A stretch of 12,033 nt of DNA from Anaerolineaceae bacterium UBA5311 (lineage in GTDB: Bacteria > Chloroflexota > Anaerolineae > Anaerolineales > Anaerolineaceae), in NCBI GenBank assembly GCA_002411175.1, contig DHRN01000049.1, positions 83,412-95,444 of the forward strand, written 5' to 3'. A program made the translations under genes and the position numbers. Positions 1-6,352 of this stretch are shown here, piece after piece. A model generated the notes under the pieces. That model searched no databases and had not been told where the DNA came from. It was given only the letters and a program-made list of their open reading frames with translations. Each line of letters opens with the position of its first letter. The first letter of the stretch is position 1.

Positions 1-407
1 GTGTTGGTCGGCGTGTTCGTCGGCGTATTTGTTGGTGTATTAGTCGGCGTGTTGGTCGGCGTGTTGGTCGGCGTGTTCGTCGGCGTGTTGGTCGGTGTAT
101 AGGTCGGGGTAAAGGTCGGTGTGTAGGTTGGCGTATAGGTAGGTGTAAAGGTTGGGGTATAGGTCGGGGTAAAAGTTGGTGTAAACGTCGCCGTGTTAGT
201 TGGTGTTTTAGTCGGTGTTTTAGTTGGTGTTTTGGTTGGAGTTTTTGTCCGTGTTTTCGTCGGTGTATAAGTTGGGGTATAGGTTGGTGTAAAGGTCGGT
301 GTAAAAGTCGCTGTTTTAGTAGGTGTTTTGGTCGGTGTCTTAGTTGGTGTTTTAGTCCGTGTTTTGGTTGGTGTTTTGGTTGGTGTTTTTGTGGGTGTGT
401 TTGTTGG
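1..407 (-). repeat. 12-bp tandem repeat array encoding T-P-T-X
   Basis: About 34 degenerate units of ACN-CCN-ACN-NNN (read on the minus strand) encode Thr-Pro-Thr-X and continue past the left edge. Pro is replaced by Arg at residues 136 and 172 and by Ala at 152 and 192, so an Arg...Ala segment occurs twice, 36-40 residues apart. This points to a higher-order duplication of about 108-120 bp. Lys units favour A-rich codons (AAA ACA CCA), while the eight Asn units nearest the left edge favour CCG, ACC/ACG and AAC. The blocks therefore seem to have been amplified separately. Confidence 0.9.
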
Positions 408-764
408 CTGTTGGCAATAATTGCCGGCGTATGCACCAGGGTTGTGCAGATAAACGGTTCTATTGTTAACCCTTACAGAAGCACTGGTGATGTTGTAATA
501 GCCAGGAGCTTTGTTGTCAGTAAAATGGACAGCGTTCCCTGTACGGTTACCAGGTGAAATCGTTCCATACGTATAAGTGAGATTAGAGATTGTATCCGTT
601 GATTTGGTATTCAATAACACAAAGTGGATTTGAACAGTATTCCCGATACATTTTATGTGTGAGAGGTTGAGCTGATATTGTTGACCTGCGTTTACAGGCT
701 GGTCTACTTGGCTAAAGGTGGCAACCAAAAGAACCGCAATCAGAAGAGTCATCATCGTTTTCAT
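1..764 (-). CDS. Secreted Thr-Pro-Thr-X repeat surface protein (partial, 3' end outside window)
   Basis: The reading frame starts at ATG 762-764 and stays open for 254 codons to the left edge, so its C-terminus is not visible. An AAAGG-type SD lies 7 nt upstream of the ATG. Residues 1-26 form a signal peptide (K2, hydrophobic stretch 5-17, candidate cleavage after VNA26). Residues 27-119 form a small globular domain with two cysteines (C39, C117) that I do not recognise. From residue 120 on, the protein is a Thr-Pro-Thr-X array in which X changes in blocks: mainly Lys, then Phe/Tyr, Lys, Phe/Tyr, and finally Asn. Such Pro/Thr arrays usually act as extended, possibly O-glycosylated wall-spanning stalks. 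The class B sortase gene lies 133 bp upstream on the same strand, so this may be its substrate or partner. The expected sorting signal would be beyond the edge, so this is inference. The function is unknown. Confidence 0.8.
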   Translation of the reverse strand, partial: MKTMMTLLIAVLLVATFSQVDQPVNAGQQYQLNLSHIKCIGNTVQIHFVLLNTKSTDTISNLTYTYGTISPGNRTGNAVHFTDNKAPGYYNITSASVRVNNRTVYLHNPGAYAGNYCQQPTNTPTKTPTKTPTKTRTKTPTKTPTKTPTKTATFTPTFTPTYTPTYTPTKTRTKTPTKTPTKTPTKTPTNTATFTPTFTPTYTPTFTPTYTPTYTPTFTPTYTPTNTPTNTPTNTPTNTPTNTPTNTPTNTPTN

Positions 765-820
765 ATCGCTGCCTTTCTAATAACTTAACGAAATCATAAG
801 CACCTGCGATTCTACCGCCT

Positions 821-850
821 TGAATATCAGACTTAATAAGAAATGTACAA
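821..850 (-). promoter_or_regulatory. Candidate promoter of the T-P-T-X surface protein
   Basis: On the minus strand a -35-like TTGTAC (845-850) is followed after 18 nt by TATTCA (821-826), which is preceded by TGA, giving an extended -10 (TG-N-TATTCA). Transcription would start near 813, leaving a leader of about 50 nt before the ATG at 764. The -35 lies inside a perfect palindrome. Cotranscription from the sortase gene is also possible, because I see no terminator between the two genes. Confidence 0.4.
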
Positions 851-861
851 GGTGTGTACAT
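843..861. promoter_or_regulatory. Palindromic operator-like site (ATGTACA-N5-TGTACAT)
   Basis: This is a perfect 7-bp inverted repeat with a 5-bp spacer, located between the sortase stop codon and the surface-protein start. It overlaps the candidate -35 hexamer of the surface-protein promoter, the usual position for a repressor site. No regulator gene is present in the window, and binding is inferred from the symmetry alone. Confidence 0.4.
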
Positions 862-897
862 GCCCCCTCGTTAATATTTGGAAACTCGGTTTTGGAA

Positions 898-1800
898 TTA
901 TTTTTCAGAAAAAGATCCGAGCGGGGTGATCTTTCCGATCACCACGAAGCGCTGCCCTTGCCAGTCGTTGGTACAGGTGTAAAGCGTCACAAGTTTATCG
1001 CTGGGGGTAAGTTCGATTTCACTGTTGATTACAGAATTAGTTTTTATCTTCTGAAGCAAGCTGCGAAATTCCAAATCAGACTGGAATTCGATATCAAGAT
1101 AGGTGATGTCAGTTTCGGATACAACAATCCCCGCGGCAATATCAACGCGATAAACCTGGTCTGGTGTATAAAGATAATAATAAGGGTGATTTTCAAAGAA
1201 ATGCTGGTCTTTATACCAAACCAGATTGCTGAACATGAGCCCATTATCAAAATTGTGACCATAAATAATGGTATTCCGATCGCTGAAATCGGTGTTGTTC
1301 CGAAAATCGAAGAAAATTGAACCCATCGCCTTCGCTGAAAGATCAACATCGCGGGTCAAATAGTATTCGTTATCAGGCGATGCAAGCACGGGATGGTTTA
1401 CTTTAATTGAATCGTTCTGAATCCATGCCTGGACATGGGGGTTTATGCTCTGCCAGGCATTGAATTCGAAATCAACGAGAGCGAGTGCCTGCTCAAGCTC
1501 CTCCGCGTGTGGATTCGGTGTGGGAGAGGGCGTCTTTGTGGGGGTAGGGATGCGCAGTTTGGCAGTGTGGAATGCTGGTTGGTTGGTGGGGTTCAGGCTC
1601 GGGGTCGGGCTTGGCTGGATGGTGGGTGTTAGATAAAAATTGGCAATTTGCGTGCTCAGTTGGTTTGCCTGCTGGGTTGCCTCCAGCATTGGGCGCCTCT
1701 CTTCGAAGTGACGCCGCGCGCCAATAGCAGCCGTCAAAACGGCAAAGAGCACAAAAAGCAGGCTCAAAACTACAACCAGGCGTCTTTGTTTCTGTTCCAT
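898..1800 (-). CDS. Class B sortase (transpeptidase) with Pro/Thr-rich stalk
   Basis: The 300-aa protein has an N-terminal membrane anchor (about residues 8-27) followed by a Pro/Thr/Ser-rich linker (58-97) and a sortase domain (about 118-293). The catalytic set is visible: H182 in TIIYGHN, C276 in TLYTCTND and R284 in QRFVV. The family hallmarks SIFFDFRN, DFSDRNTIIYGHN and the HPYYYLYTP strand place it in class B. Sortases cleave a sorting signal near the C-terminus of secreted proteins and join them to the cell wall or to other pilin-like subunits. Here it acts outside the membrane. The neighbouring T-P-T-X protein is a natural substrate candidate. Its own linker uses the same T-P-T-K-T-P style as that protein. 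ATG 1798-1800 is the only start that retains the membrane segment. No SD precedes it, and the promoter lies so close that the mRNA may be leaderless. The exact substrate motif cannot be deduced. Confidence 0.93.
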   Translation of the reverse strand: MEQKQRRLVVVLSLLFVLFAVLTAAIGARRHFEERRPMLEATQQANQLSTQIANFYLTPTIQPSPTPSLNPTNQPAFHTAKLRIPTPTKTPSPTPNPHAEELEQALALVDFEFNAWQSINPHVQAWIQNDSIKVNHPVLASPDNEYYLTRDVDLSAKAMGSIFFDFRNNTDFSDRNTIIYGHNFDNGLMFSNLVWYKDQHFFENHPYYYLYTPDQVYRVDIAAGIVVSETDITYLDIEFQSDLEFRSLLQKIKTNSVINSEIELTPSDKLVTLYTCTNDWQGQRFVVIGKITPLGSFSEK

Positions 1801-1808
1801 TTAACAGA

Positions 1809-1838
1809 ATAGTAGCTTTTTTAATATACTGATGTCAA
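1809..1838 (-). promoter_or_regulatory. Promoter of the sortase gene, placed for a leaderless transcript
   Basis: On the minus strand TTGACA (1833-1838) is followed after 18 nt by TACTAT (1809-1814). The -10 ends only 8 nt before the ATG, so transcription should start within a few bases of the start codon. The absence of any purine-rich SD in this stretch agrees with that. Confidence 0.55.
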
Positions 1839-1861
1839 GCCGGAATGAAAAAGAGTTTATA

Positions 1862-1892
1862 CAAAAAGGAGCAGGCATAAGGTCTGCTCCTT
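1862..1892 (-). terminator. Intrinsic terminator of metK
   Basis: The 8-bp stem AGGAGCAG/CTGCTCCT (1867-1874 with 1884-1891) is followed on the minus strand by a run of T. It lies about 40 nt past the metK stop codon and upstream of the sortase promoter. Confidence 0.85.
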
Positions 1893-1930
1893 ATCAATGA
1901 TCAGGCTTGATGAAGATGTCAGGCTTTGTT

Positions 1931-3154
1931 CTAAAAACCAACAGCTTCGCGCAGGGCTGCGGCTTTATCAGTTTTCTCCCAGGTCAGGTCAAGGTCGTCA
2001 CGACCGAAGTGTCCATAGCTGGCAAGTTGACGATAAATTGGGCGCAGCAGGTCGAGGTCGCGAATAATGGCACGCGGGCGCAGGTCGAAGACCCGGCTGA
2101 TCGCTTCAGCTATTTTTTCGTCATCCACAGTTCCGGTACCAAAGGTCTCCACGTTGATGCTCAGCGGCTCGGAAACACCGATCGCGTAAGAGAACTGAAC
2201 TTCGCAGCGTGAAGCCAGACCAGCTGCGACCACGTTTTTAGCAACCCAGCGGGCAGCGTAGGTAGCCGAACGGTCGACTTTTGTGGGATCTTTGCCGCTG
2301 AAAGCGCCGCCGCCATGGCGACCCATACCCCCATAGGTGTCAACGATAATCTTGCGCCCGGTCAGACCGGCATCGCCCATCGGTCCGCCAATAACAAAGC
2401 GACCGGTGGGATTTACATAAATTTTGGTCTTTTCGTCGATCAGTTCTGCCGGGATGGTCGGATTGATCACATGGGTAATGATGTCGTCTCGAATTCGCTC
2501 ATTGCTCAAAAAATCATTTTCGAATTTGTCTGCGTGCTGACTGGAGATTACTATTGTGTGAATACGGACAGGTTTGCCGAAGTGATACTCCACGGTGACC
2601 TGACTTTTGCCGTCTGGATACATCCAGGCAAGGGTGCCATTTTTGCGCACTTCAGCCATCCGTCGGGTTAGTTTGTGTGCATAGAAAATGGGCATGGGCA
2701 TGAGAGTTTCGGTCTCATCGCAGGCATAACCAAACATCAAACCCTGGTCGCCCGCACCTCCGGCAGCGATATATTCGTCCGACGTGGTGTCAATTTCAGC
2801 CTGACCGTTCCGGTCAACACCCTGGGCGATATCGGGCGATTGGTTTGCGAGAGCCACCAAAACGCCGCAAGTGCTCCCGTCGAAACCTTTTTTACCGCGG
2901 TCGTAACCGATTTCATTGACGACTTTGCGCACCAGGGCATCGATGTCGACATAGGTTTTGGTGGTAACTTCGCCATAAGTAAGCACGAAACCAGTTTTGA
3001 TTGAGGTTTCGCAAGCAACGCGGCTGGTTTTGTCATCTTTTATCATGGCATCCAGGATTGCGTCGCTAATCTGGTCACATATCTTATCGGGGTGACCTTC
3101 GGTTACCGATTCAGAAGTAAACAGATATTTAGGTGATTTCATAAAAGTTGTCAT
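1931..3154 (-). CDS. metK: S-adenosylmethionine synthetase (methionine adenosyltransferase)
   Basis: This cytoplasmic enzyme makes S-adenosylmethionine from ATP and methionine, releasing phosphate and diphosphate. The 407-aa protein is close to the usual bacterial length. Visible signatures are TEGHPDKICDQ at 18-28 (H21, D23), the hexapeptide loop GAGDQG at 133-138, the stretch GRFVIGGPMGDAGLTGRK at 251-268, and GGGAFSGKD at 281-289 with K/D ligands. The ATG at 3152-3154 is chosen because GAGGAGG (3160-3166) lies 5 nt upstream. A second ATG at codon 5 would start nearer the usual family N-terminus but has no SD at the right distance. The gene stands alone, with its own promoter, SAM-I riboswitch and terminator, so it should be repressed by its own product. 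Confidence 0.98.
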   Translation of the reverse strand: MTTFMKSPKYLFTSESVTEGHPDKICDQISDAILDAMIKDDKTSRVACETSIKTGFVLTYGEVTTKTYVDIDALVRKVVNEIGYDRGKKGFDGSTCGVLVALANQSPDIAQGVDRNGQAEIDTTSDEYIAAGGAGDQGLMFGYACDETETLMPMPIFYAHKLTRRMAEVRKNGTLAWMYPDGKSQVTVEYHFGKPVRIHTIVISSQHADKFENDFLSNERIRDDIITHVINPTIPAELIDEKTKIYVNPTGRFVIGGPMGDAGLTGRKIIVDTYGGMGRHGGGAFSGKDPTKVDRSATYAARWVAKNVVAAGLASRCEVQFSYAIGVSEPLSINVETFGTGTVDDEKIAEAISRVFDLRPRAIIRDLDLLRPIYRQLASYGHFGRDDLDLTWEKTDKAAALREAVGF

Positions 3155-3173
3155 TTATACCTCCTCAGGTTAT

Positions 3174-3201
3174 AAAAAATGCCCCTGCAAGTGAGGGGCA
3201 T
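3174..3201 (-). terminator. Riboswitch-controlled intrinsic terminator in the metK leader
   Basis: On the minus strand the 7-bp stem TGCCCCT/AGGGGCA (3180-3200) is followed by six T. It lies between the SAM-I aptamer and the metK SD. The 3' strand of aptamer helix P1 continues as TGAGAGG, which can pair with CCCCTCA at the 5' side of this terminator with one mismatch. That is the expected antiterminator when SAM is absent. Confidence 0.9.
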
Positions 3202-3220
3202 TCTGCTTGGCATGCTTAAG

Positions 3221-3320
<100 letters not shown>

Positions 3321-3346
3321 CGCCGCAAGGGCTGTAGTTAGCACCT

Positions 3347-3375
3347 CTTATACCACAGTAAGCAGAGACATGCAA
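3347..3375 (-). promoter_or_regulatory. Promoter of metK
   Basis: On the minus strand TTGCAT (3370-3375) is followed after 17 nt by TATAAG (3347-3352). The predicted transcript starts near 3340, about 20 nt before helix P1 of the riboswitch, which fits the expected leader architecture. Confidence 0.65.
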
Positions 3376-3489
3376 GCGTATTTCATGTAAAATATTGGCA
3401 GTGTCAGTGGCAAACCGTAAAGATATAAATGCTTGCTCGGAAGAAAAATCGGGTATGCTTAAGAAAAACATGTTAACGAGGAGGACGCA

Positions 3490-4047
3490 ATGATAAACGA
3501 ATTGATTAGAGACACCAAAGGACGTATGCAGAACACACTGGACGTGCTCACTGAAGACTTGCTCGGCATCCGCACTGGAAGAGCCTCACCAGCATTGATC
3601 GAGAAACTGCAGGTGCAATATTACGGGTCAGAACTCAGCCTGATCCAGGTTGCTACCATTAGTGTGCCTGAATCTCGCCAATTATTGGTGAGACCATTCG
3701 ACAACTCATCCCTAAAAGCAATTGAGAAAGCGATTCTCGCGTCTGATCTGGGGCTGACTCCGCAGAATGATGGCAAGGTCATCAGGCTGAACCTGCCTCC
3801 CCTGACCGAAGAACGCAGACGGGATCTGGTCAAGATGGTCAATAATCGCCTTGAAGACGCGAGAGTGTCAATCCGAAACGTTCGCAGGGATTCGTTAAAA
3901 GAGCTGCGCGATTTCGAAAAAGAAAAATTGATCTCTGAAGACGAGCTCCATATCGGCGAAAATCAACTGCAGGAATTGACCGATGAAATGGTGGAACAAG
4001 TGGCAGTGATCGGGAAACGTAAAGAAGAAGAAATAATGGAGTTTTAA
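3490..4047 (+). CDS. frr: Ribosome recycling factor
   Basis: Together with EF-G, this factor splits the post-termination ribosome so its subunits can be reused. The 185-aa length is standard. Conserved features are RTGRASP at 28-34, the hinge region around LPPLTEERR (102-110), and SIRNVRRD at 127-134, which includes the ribosome-contacting R132. The start is fixed by GAGGAGG (3478-3484), 5 nt upstream of the ATG. It is the first gene of frr-uppS-cdsA; its TAA overlaps the next ATG by one base (TAATG), so translation is probably coupled. pyrH and tsf, often found upstream of frr, are not here. Instead the gene begins a new unit divergent from metK. I could not settle its promoter: a TATAAA (3443-3448) and a TATGCT (3454-3459) are possible -10 boxes with poor -35 partners. 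Confidence 0.97.
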   Translation: MINELIRDTKGRMQNTLDVLTEDLLGIRTGRASPALIEKLQVQYYGSELSLIQVATISVPESRQLLVRPFDNSSLKAIEKAILASDLGLTPQNDGKVIRLNLPPLTEERRRDLVKMVNNRLEDARVSIRNVRRDSLKELRDFEKEKLISEDELHIGENQLQELTDEMVEQVAVIGKRKEEEIMEF

Positions 4048-4763
4048 TGGTATCTGAAAAGACTGAGGGAAACATCCCGCAGCACGTAGCCATCATTATG
4101 GACGGCAACGGGCGCTGGGCGAGAGAAAGAGGGCTGCCGCGCCTGGCAGGGCACCGCGCGGGGACGAAAAACCTGCGCCGGGTGATCCGTGCGGCAGCTG
4201 ATGCCGGGATTAAGCACCTCACTTTTTATGCGTTTTCAACCGAAAACTGGAACCGACCGGACGAAGAAGTGAAGGGGCTGCTGAACCTCCTGGCAGAATT
4301 CATCGAAACAGAACTTCAGGAGCTTCACCTTGAAGGAGCAAGGTTGCTGCATATCGGTCACCTGGAAGGATTGGGACCCTCACTGCGCAAAAAGGTCGAA
4401 GACGCGATTGAACTGACAAAGAATAACACCCGTATTGATGTTATTCTCGCGTTTAACTATGGCGGTCGCGACGAGATCATCTGCGCAGTGAAAAAACTGA
4501 TCGCAGAAGGGACTCCTGTTGAGGAAATCGATGTTGAGCGGCTCAGCGCCGCGATGTTCACTGCTGGCATACCGGACCCCGACGTGGTCATTCGCACATC
4601 CGGTGAGAAGCGCACCAGCAACTTCCTCACCTGGCAAACAGTCTATAGCGAATGGTTCTTCCCGGAAGTCTATTGGCCCAATTTTGATGAAGATGACCTT
4701 CACCAGGTGCTGCAGGAATATGCAAAACGCGACCGGCGCTTTGGCGGCTTGAGCAAAAAGTGA
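4047..4763 (+). CDS. uppS: Undecaprenyl diphosphate synthase (cis-prenyltransferase)
   Basis: The enzyme extends farnesyl diphosphate with isopentenyl diphosphate into the C55 lipid carrier used for peptidoglycan and other wall glycans, working in the cytoplasm at the membrane face. The 238-aa protein shows all family motifs in order: HVAIIMDGNGRWA at 13-25 with the catalytic D19, GHRAG at 35-39, FYAFSTENWNRP near 60-71, FNYGGRDEI, and the C-terminal RTSGEKRTSNFLTWQ...SEWFF block that binds diphosphate and Mg2+. The start ATG at 4047 overlaps the frr stop, and the stop overlaps the cdsA start. Its Ser variant of the usual RTGGE motif (RTSGE) is common in the family. Confidence 0.97.
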   Translation: MVSEKTEGNIPQHVAIIMDGNGRWARERGLPRLAGHRAGTKNLRRVIRAAADAGIKHLTFYAFSTENWNRPDEEVKGLLNLLAEFIETELQELHLEGARLLHIGHLEGLGPSLRKKVEDAIELTKNNTRIDVILAFNYGGRDEIICAVKKLIAEGTPVEEIDVERLSAAMFTAGIPDPDVVIRTSGEKRTSNFLTWQTVYSEWFFPEVYWPNFDEDDLHQVLQEYAKRDRRFGGLSKK

Positions 4764-5575
4764 TGCTGAAACAGCGGGTGCTCTCGGCGTTGGTTTTTGT
4801 GCCCCTGTCATTGATCCTCGCTTATTTCGGTGGCGCTGCCTTTAATCTCTTTTGGATCGGGGTGTTGGCGTTTGCCGGCTTTGAATTTGTGCGCATGCTG
4901 CGCAAGGCTGGATTTCAGCTCTCTTATCCCTTGTTGGTCGCTGCGATCGTGCTTATTACTATGCAGCGCTGGCTTTACGGTTTCGCAGTGGAACCCGTCG
5001 TGCTTCCGGGCGTATTGCTGGTTTTTGGAGCGTACGCGATCTGGCAATATGAACAAGGCAAAGCAAAAGCGCTGCTTAATCTGACGCTGCATGTATTTGC
5101 TGTTTTTTACATCGGTGTTTTGGGCGCCTATGCCATCAGCCTGAACGAGGGCTGGCTGCGAGGGAACTGGTGGCTGCTGCTGAGCATTGGCTTAATCTGG
5201 CTGGTGGATGCAGGGGCATACCTGGTTGGCACACGTTTTGGGAAAACAGCGATTTTATCGCATCTCAGCCCTAAAAAGACCCTGGAAGGTTTTTTGGGAG
5301 GATTATTTACTGGTGTGCTCTCAGGATTGCTGTTGGGATGGTTTTTGCGGGATAAACTGCCGGAAATTACTCCCTGGATGGGGACAGTATTGGGGGCGAT
5401 CATGGGACTGCTCGCGTTTTTTGGAGATGCCCTGATGAGCCTGATCAAACGCACCGCAGAGATAAAAGATACAGGCAAACTTCTGCCGGGACACGGGGGT
5501 ATATTGGACCGGCTCGATTCAATGCTCTGGGCATTGGTAGTAGGCTATTATTTTTCCAGATTCTTTGTCCTATAA
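4763..5575 (+). CDS. cdsA: Phosphatidate cytidylyltransferase (CDP-diglyceride synthase)
   Basis: This multi-pass membrane enzyme makes CDP-diacylglycerol from CTP and phosphatidic acid, the branch point of phospholipid synthesis. The 270-aa sequence is mostly hydrophobic segments. Near the end it carries the family signature S-L-I-K-R...K-D-T-G-K-L-L-P-G-H-G-G-I-L-D-R-L-D (about residues 226-252), including the metal-binding Asp residues. I chose ATG 4763, which overlaps the uppS TGA (TGATG); a GTG one codon earlier (4760) is an alternative. No SD is obvious, in keeping with coupled translation. dxr and rseP, which often follow cdsA, are absent; an unrelated AT-rich unit comes next. I see no convincing terminator behind the gene. 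Confidence 0.96.
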   Translation: MLKQRVLSALVFVPLSLILAYFGGAAFNLFWIGVLAFAGFEFVRMLRKAGFQLSYPLLVAAIVLITMQRWLYGFAVEPVVLPGVLLVFGAYAIWQYEQGKAKALLNLTLHVFAVFYIGVLGAYAISLNEGWLRGNWWLLLSIGLIWLVDAGAYLVGTRFGKTAILSHLSPKKTLEGFLGGLFTGVLSGLLLGWFLRDKLPEITPWMGTVLGAIMGLLAFFGDALMSLIKRTAEIKDTGKLLPGHGGILDRLDSMLWALVVGYYFSRFFVL

Positions 5576-5748
5576 ATATTTTCCAACAATGACCCTGGTT
5601 GTTTAATTACTTTCTTTGGCTTCACTGGTCGATACCAAATGAAAACCCGTGTGTCACAGCTACTTTATATAAGCCGGGACATGTGTAAATAACTCTTTGG
5701 TTAAGAAAAGGTGTCAGTCCTCATTTAAACAGATTATTTTATTTGCAT
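5576..5748. other. Intergenic stretch without recognisable genes
   Basis: No coding frame, tRNA fold or strong hairpin is visible. A weak AACAA/TTGTT stem near 5587-5605 followed by a T-rich stretch could be a poor terminator for cdsA. AT content rises here relative to the operon and stays high through the next two genes. Confidence 0.5.
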
Positions 5749-5776
5749 TTGACATACGTAGCGGGGGGGGTATACT
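5749..5776 (+). promoter_or_regulatory. Strong promoter with a G8 tract in the spacer
   Basis: A consensus -35 TTGACA (5749-5754) and near-consensus -10 TATACT (5771-5776) are separated by 16 nt, and eight of those are an uninterrupted G run (5763-5770). Gain of one G would give the optimal 17-nt spacing. Transcription would start near 5783, about 35 nt before the SD-preceded ATG at 5818. Confidence 0.75.
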
Positions 5777-5817
5777 GTTATTAAGGATGTTTTTCATTGT
5801 TGAACAGGAGGTATAAC

Positions 5818-6345
5818 ATGAACCATAAATATCCAGTCTTTCGTATAACAAATCAAATTAGAAGTGTAGTGTCAGTTTTGTTCATATTCCTGATTTTGGC
5901 GGTAAGTTTTCAAACACAACCGGCATAGGCAATGGATCATTCCCGAATGTTGTTGAGTTGCACAGGCAGCGGATGTGATGGTTATCCGCCGGGATATTGG
6001 GGCTGCGATGTAAATCCAACAACTGTTAGTTCAAGATATATTCTTTTGCCGGATAATGTTGGGATAACTGAATTAAGATATCAGACGAATTGTAAAGCTT
6101 TCTGGTCACGAACGAGGTTGACTGCCAGCAGTTATTACATCGGTGCTACTTTAGATCGGAATGAGACAATGTATCAAGATTATTCAATCTCGAGTCCTGT
6201 GCCTTTGAGCGCTGGACTATTAGTTTACACATTGATGGGCAGTTCTTACTATTCCAGCCGCACATGCGGAACGGCAAATCCGACCAGTCCGGTTCCAGCC
6301 CCAGTCTACACAAATTGTGGAATTTTTATGACGAAGAGCAATTGA
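5818..6345 (+). pseudogene. Full-length secreted DUF2690-like frame interrupted by one TAG
   Basis: The ATG at 5818 has an excellent SD (AGGAGG at 5806-5811, 6-nt spacing) and opens a clear signal peptide: charged N-terminus (K4, R9, R15), hydrophobic core about 17-29 and a polar c-region FQTQPA. Codon 37 is TAG (5926-5928); codon 38 is Ala and the frame then runs open to 6345. If codon 37 were CAG, the site would read A-Q-A, an ideal signal-peptidase I motif. So the gene seems to carry one C-to-T nonsense change exactly at the cleavage site. Either it is a fresh pseudogene, or the TAG is read through, or the base is an error. Only 36 residues would be made from the good start otherwise. Confidence 0.7.
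5932..6345 (+). CDS. DUF2690-like cysteine-rich domain protein (mature part of the interrupted frame)
   Basis: This 137-codon open part follows the TAG. It contains a pattern I associate with DUF2690 (mostly secreted actinobacterial and related proteins): SCTGSGCDG, then a GC, a Thr-Val-rich stretch, ITELRYQTNC and AFWSR. Six cysteines (C10, C15, C25, C54, C112, C129) suggest three disulfides outside the cell. The biological role of the family is unknown. The ATG at 5932 has no SD and would give a cytoplasmic product without an export signal, so it is unlikely to be the native start. The next gene begins 7 nt after the stop, with its SD overlapping the stop codon, so the two form one transcript. 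The family assignment is from memory of the motif and would need a profile search. Confidence 0.6.
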   Translation: MDHSRMLLSCTGSGCDGYPPGYWGCDVNPTTVSSRYILLPDNVGITELRYQTNCKAFWSRTRLTASSYYIGATLDRNETMYQDYSISSPVPLSAGLLVYTLMGSSYYSSRTCGTANPTSPVPAPVYTNCGIFMTKSN

Positions 6346-6352
6346 GGATGAA

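Noticed and set aside
1..407. Possible CRISPR array because of regular repeats
   Set aside because: The period is 12 bp with no spacers, and it is fully explained as codons for Thr-Pro-Thr-X in a signal-peptide protein.
820..1320. 166-codon plus-strand frame opposite the sortase
   Set aside because: It is the antisense shadow of the sortase gene, lacks an SD and has no protein-like features.
3380..3477. Promoter of frr
   Set aside because: Several possible -10 boxes are present (TATAAA, TATGCT) but no clear -35 partner, so no single site can be supported.
5584..5612. Terminator after cdsA
   Set aside because: Only a 5-bp A/T-rich stem can be formed; too weak to call.
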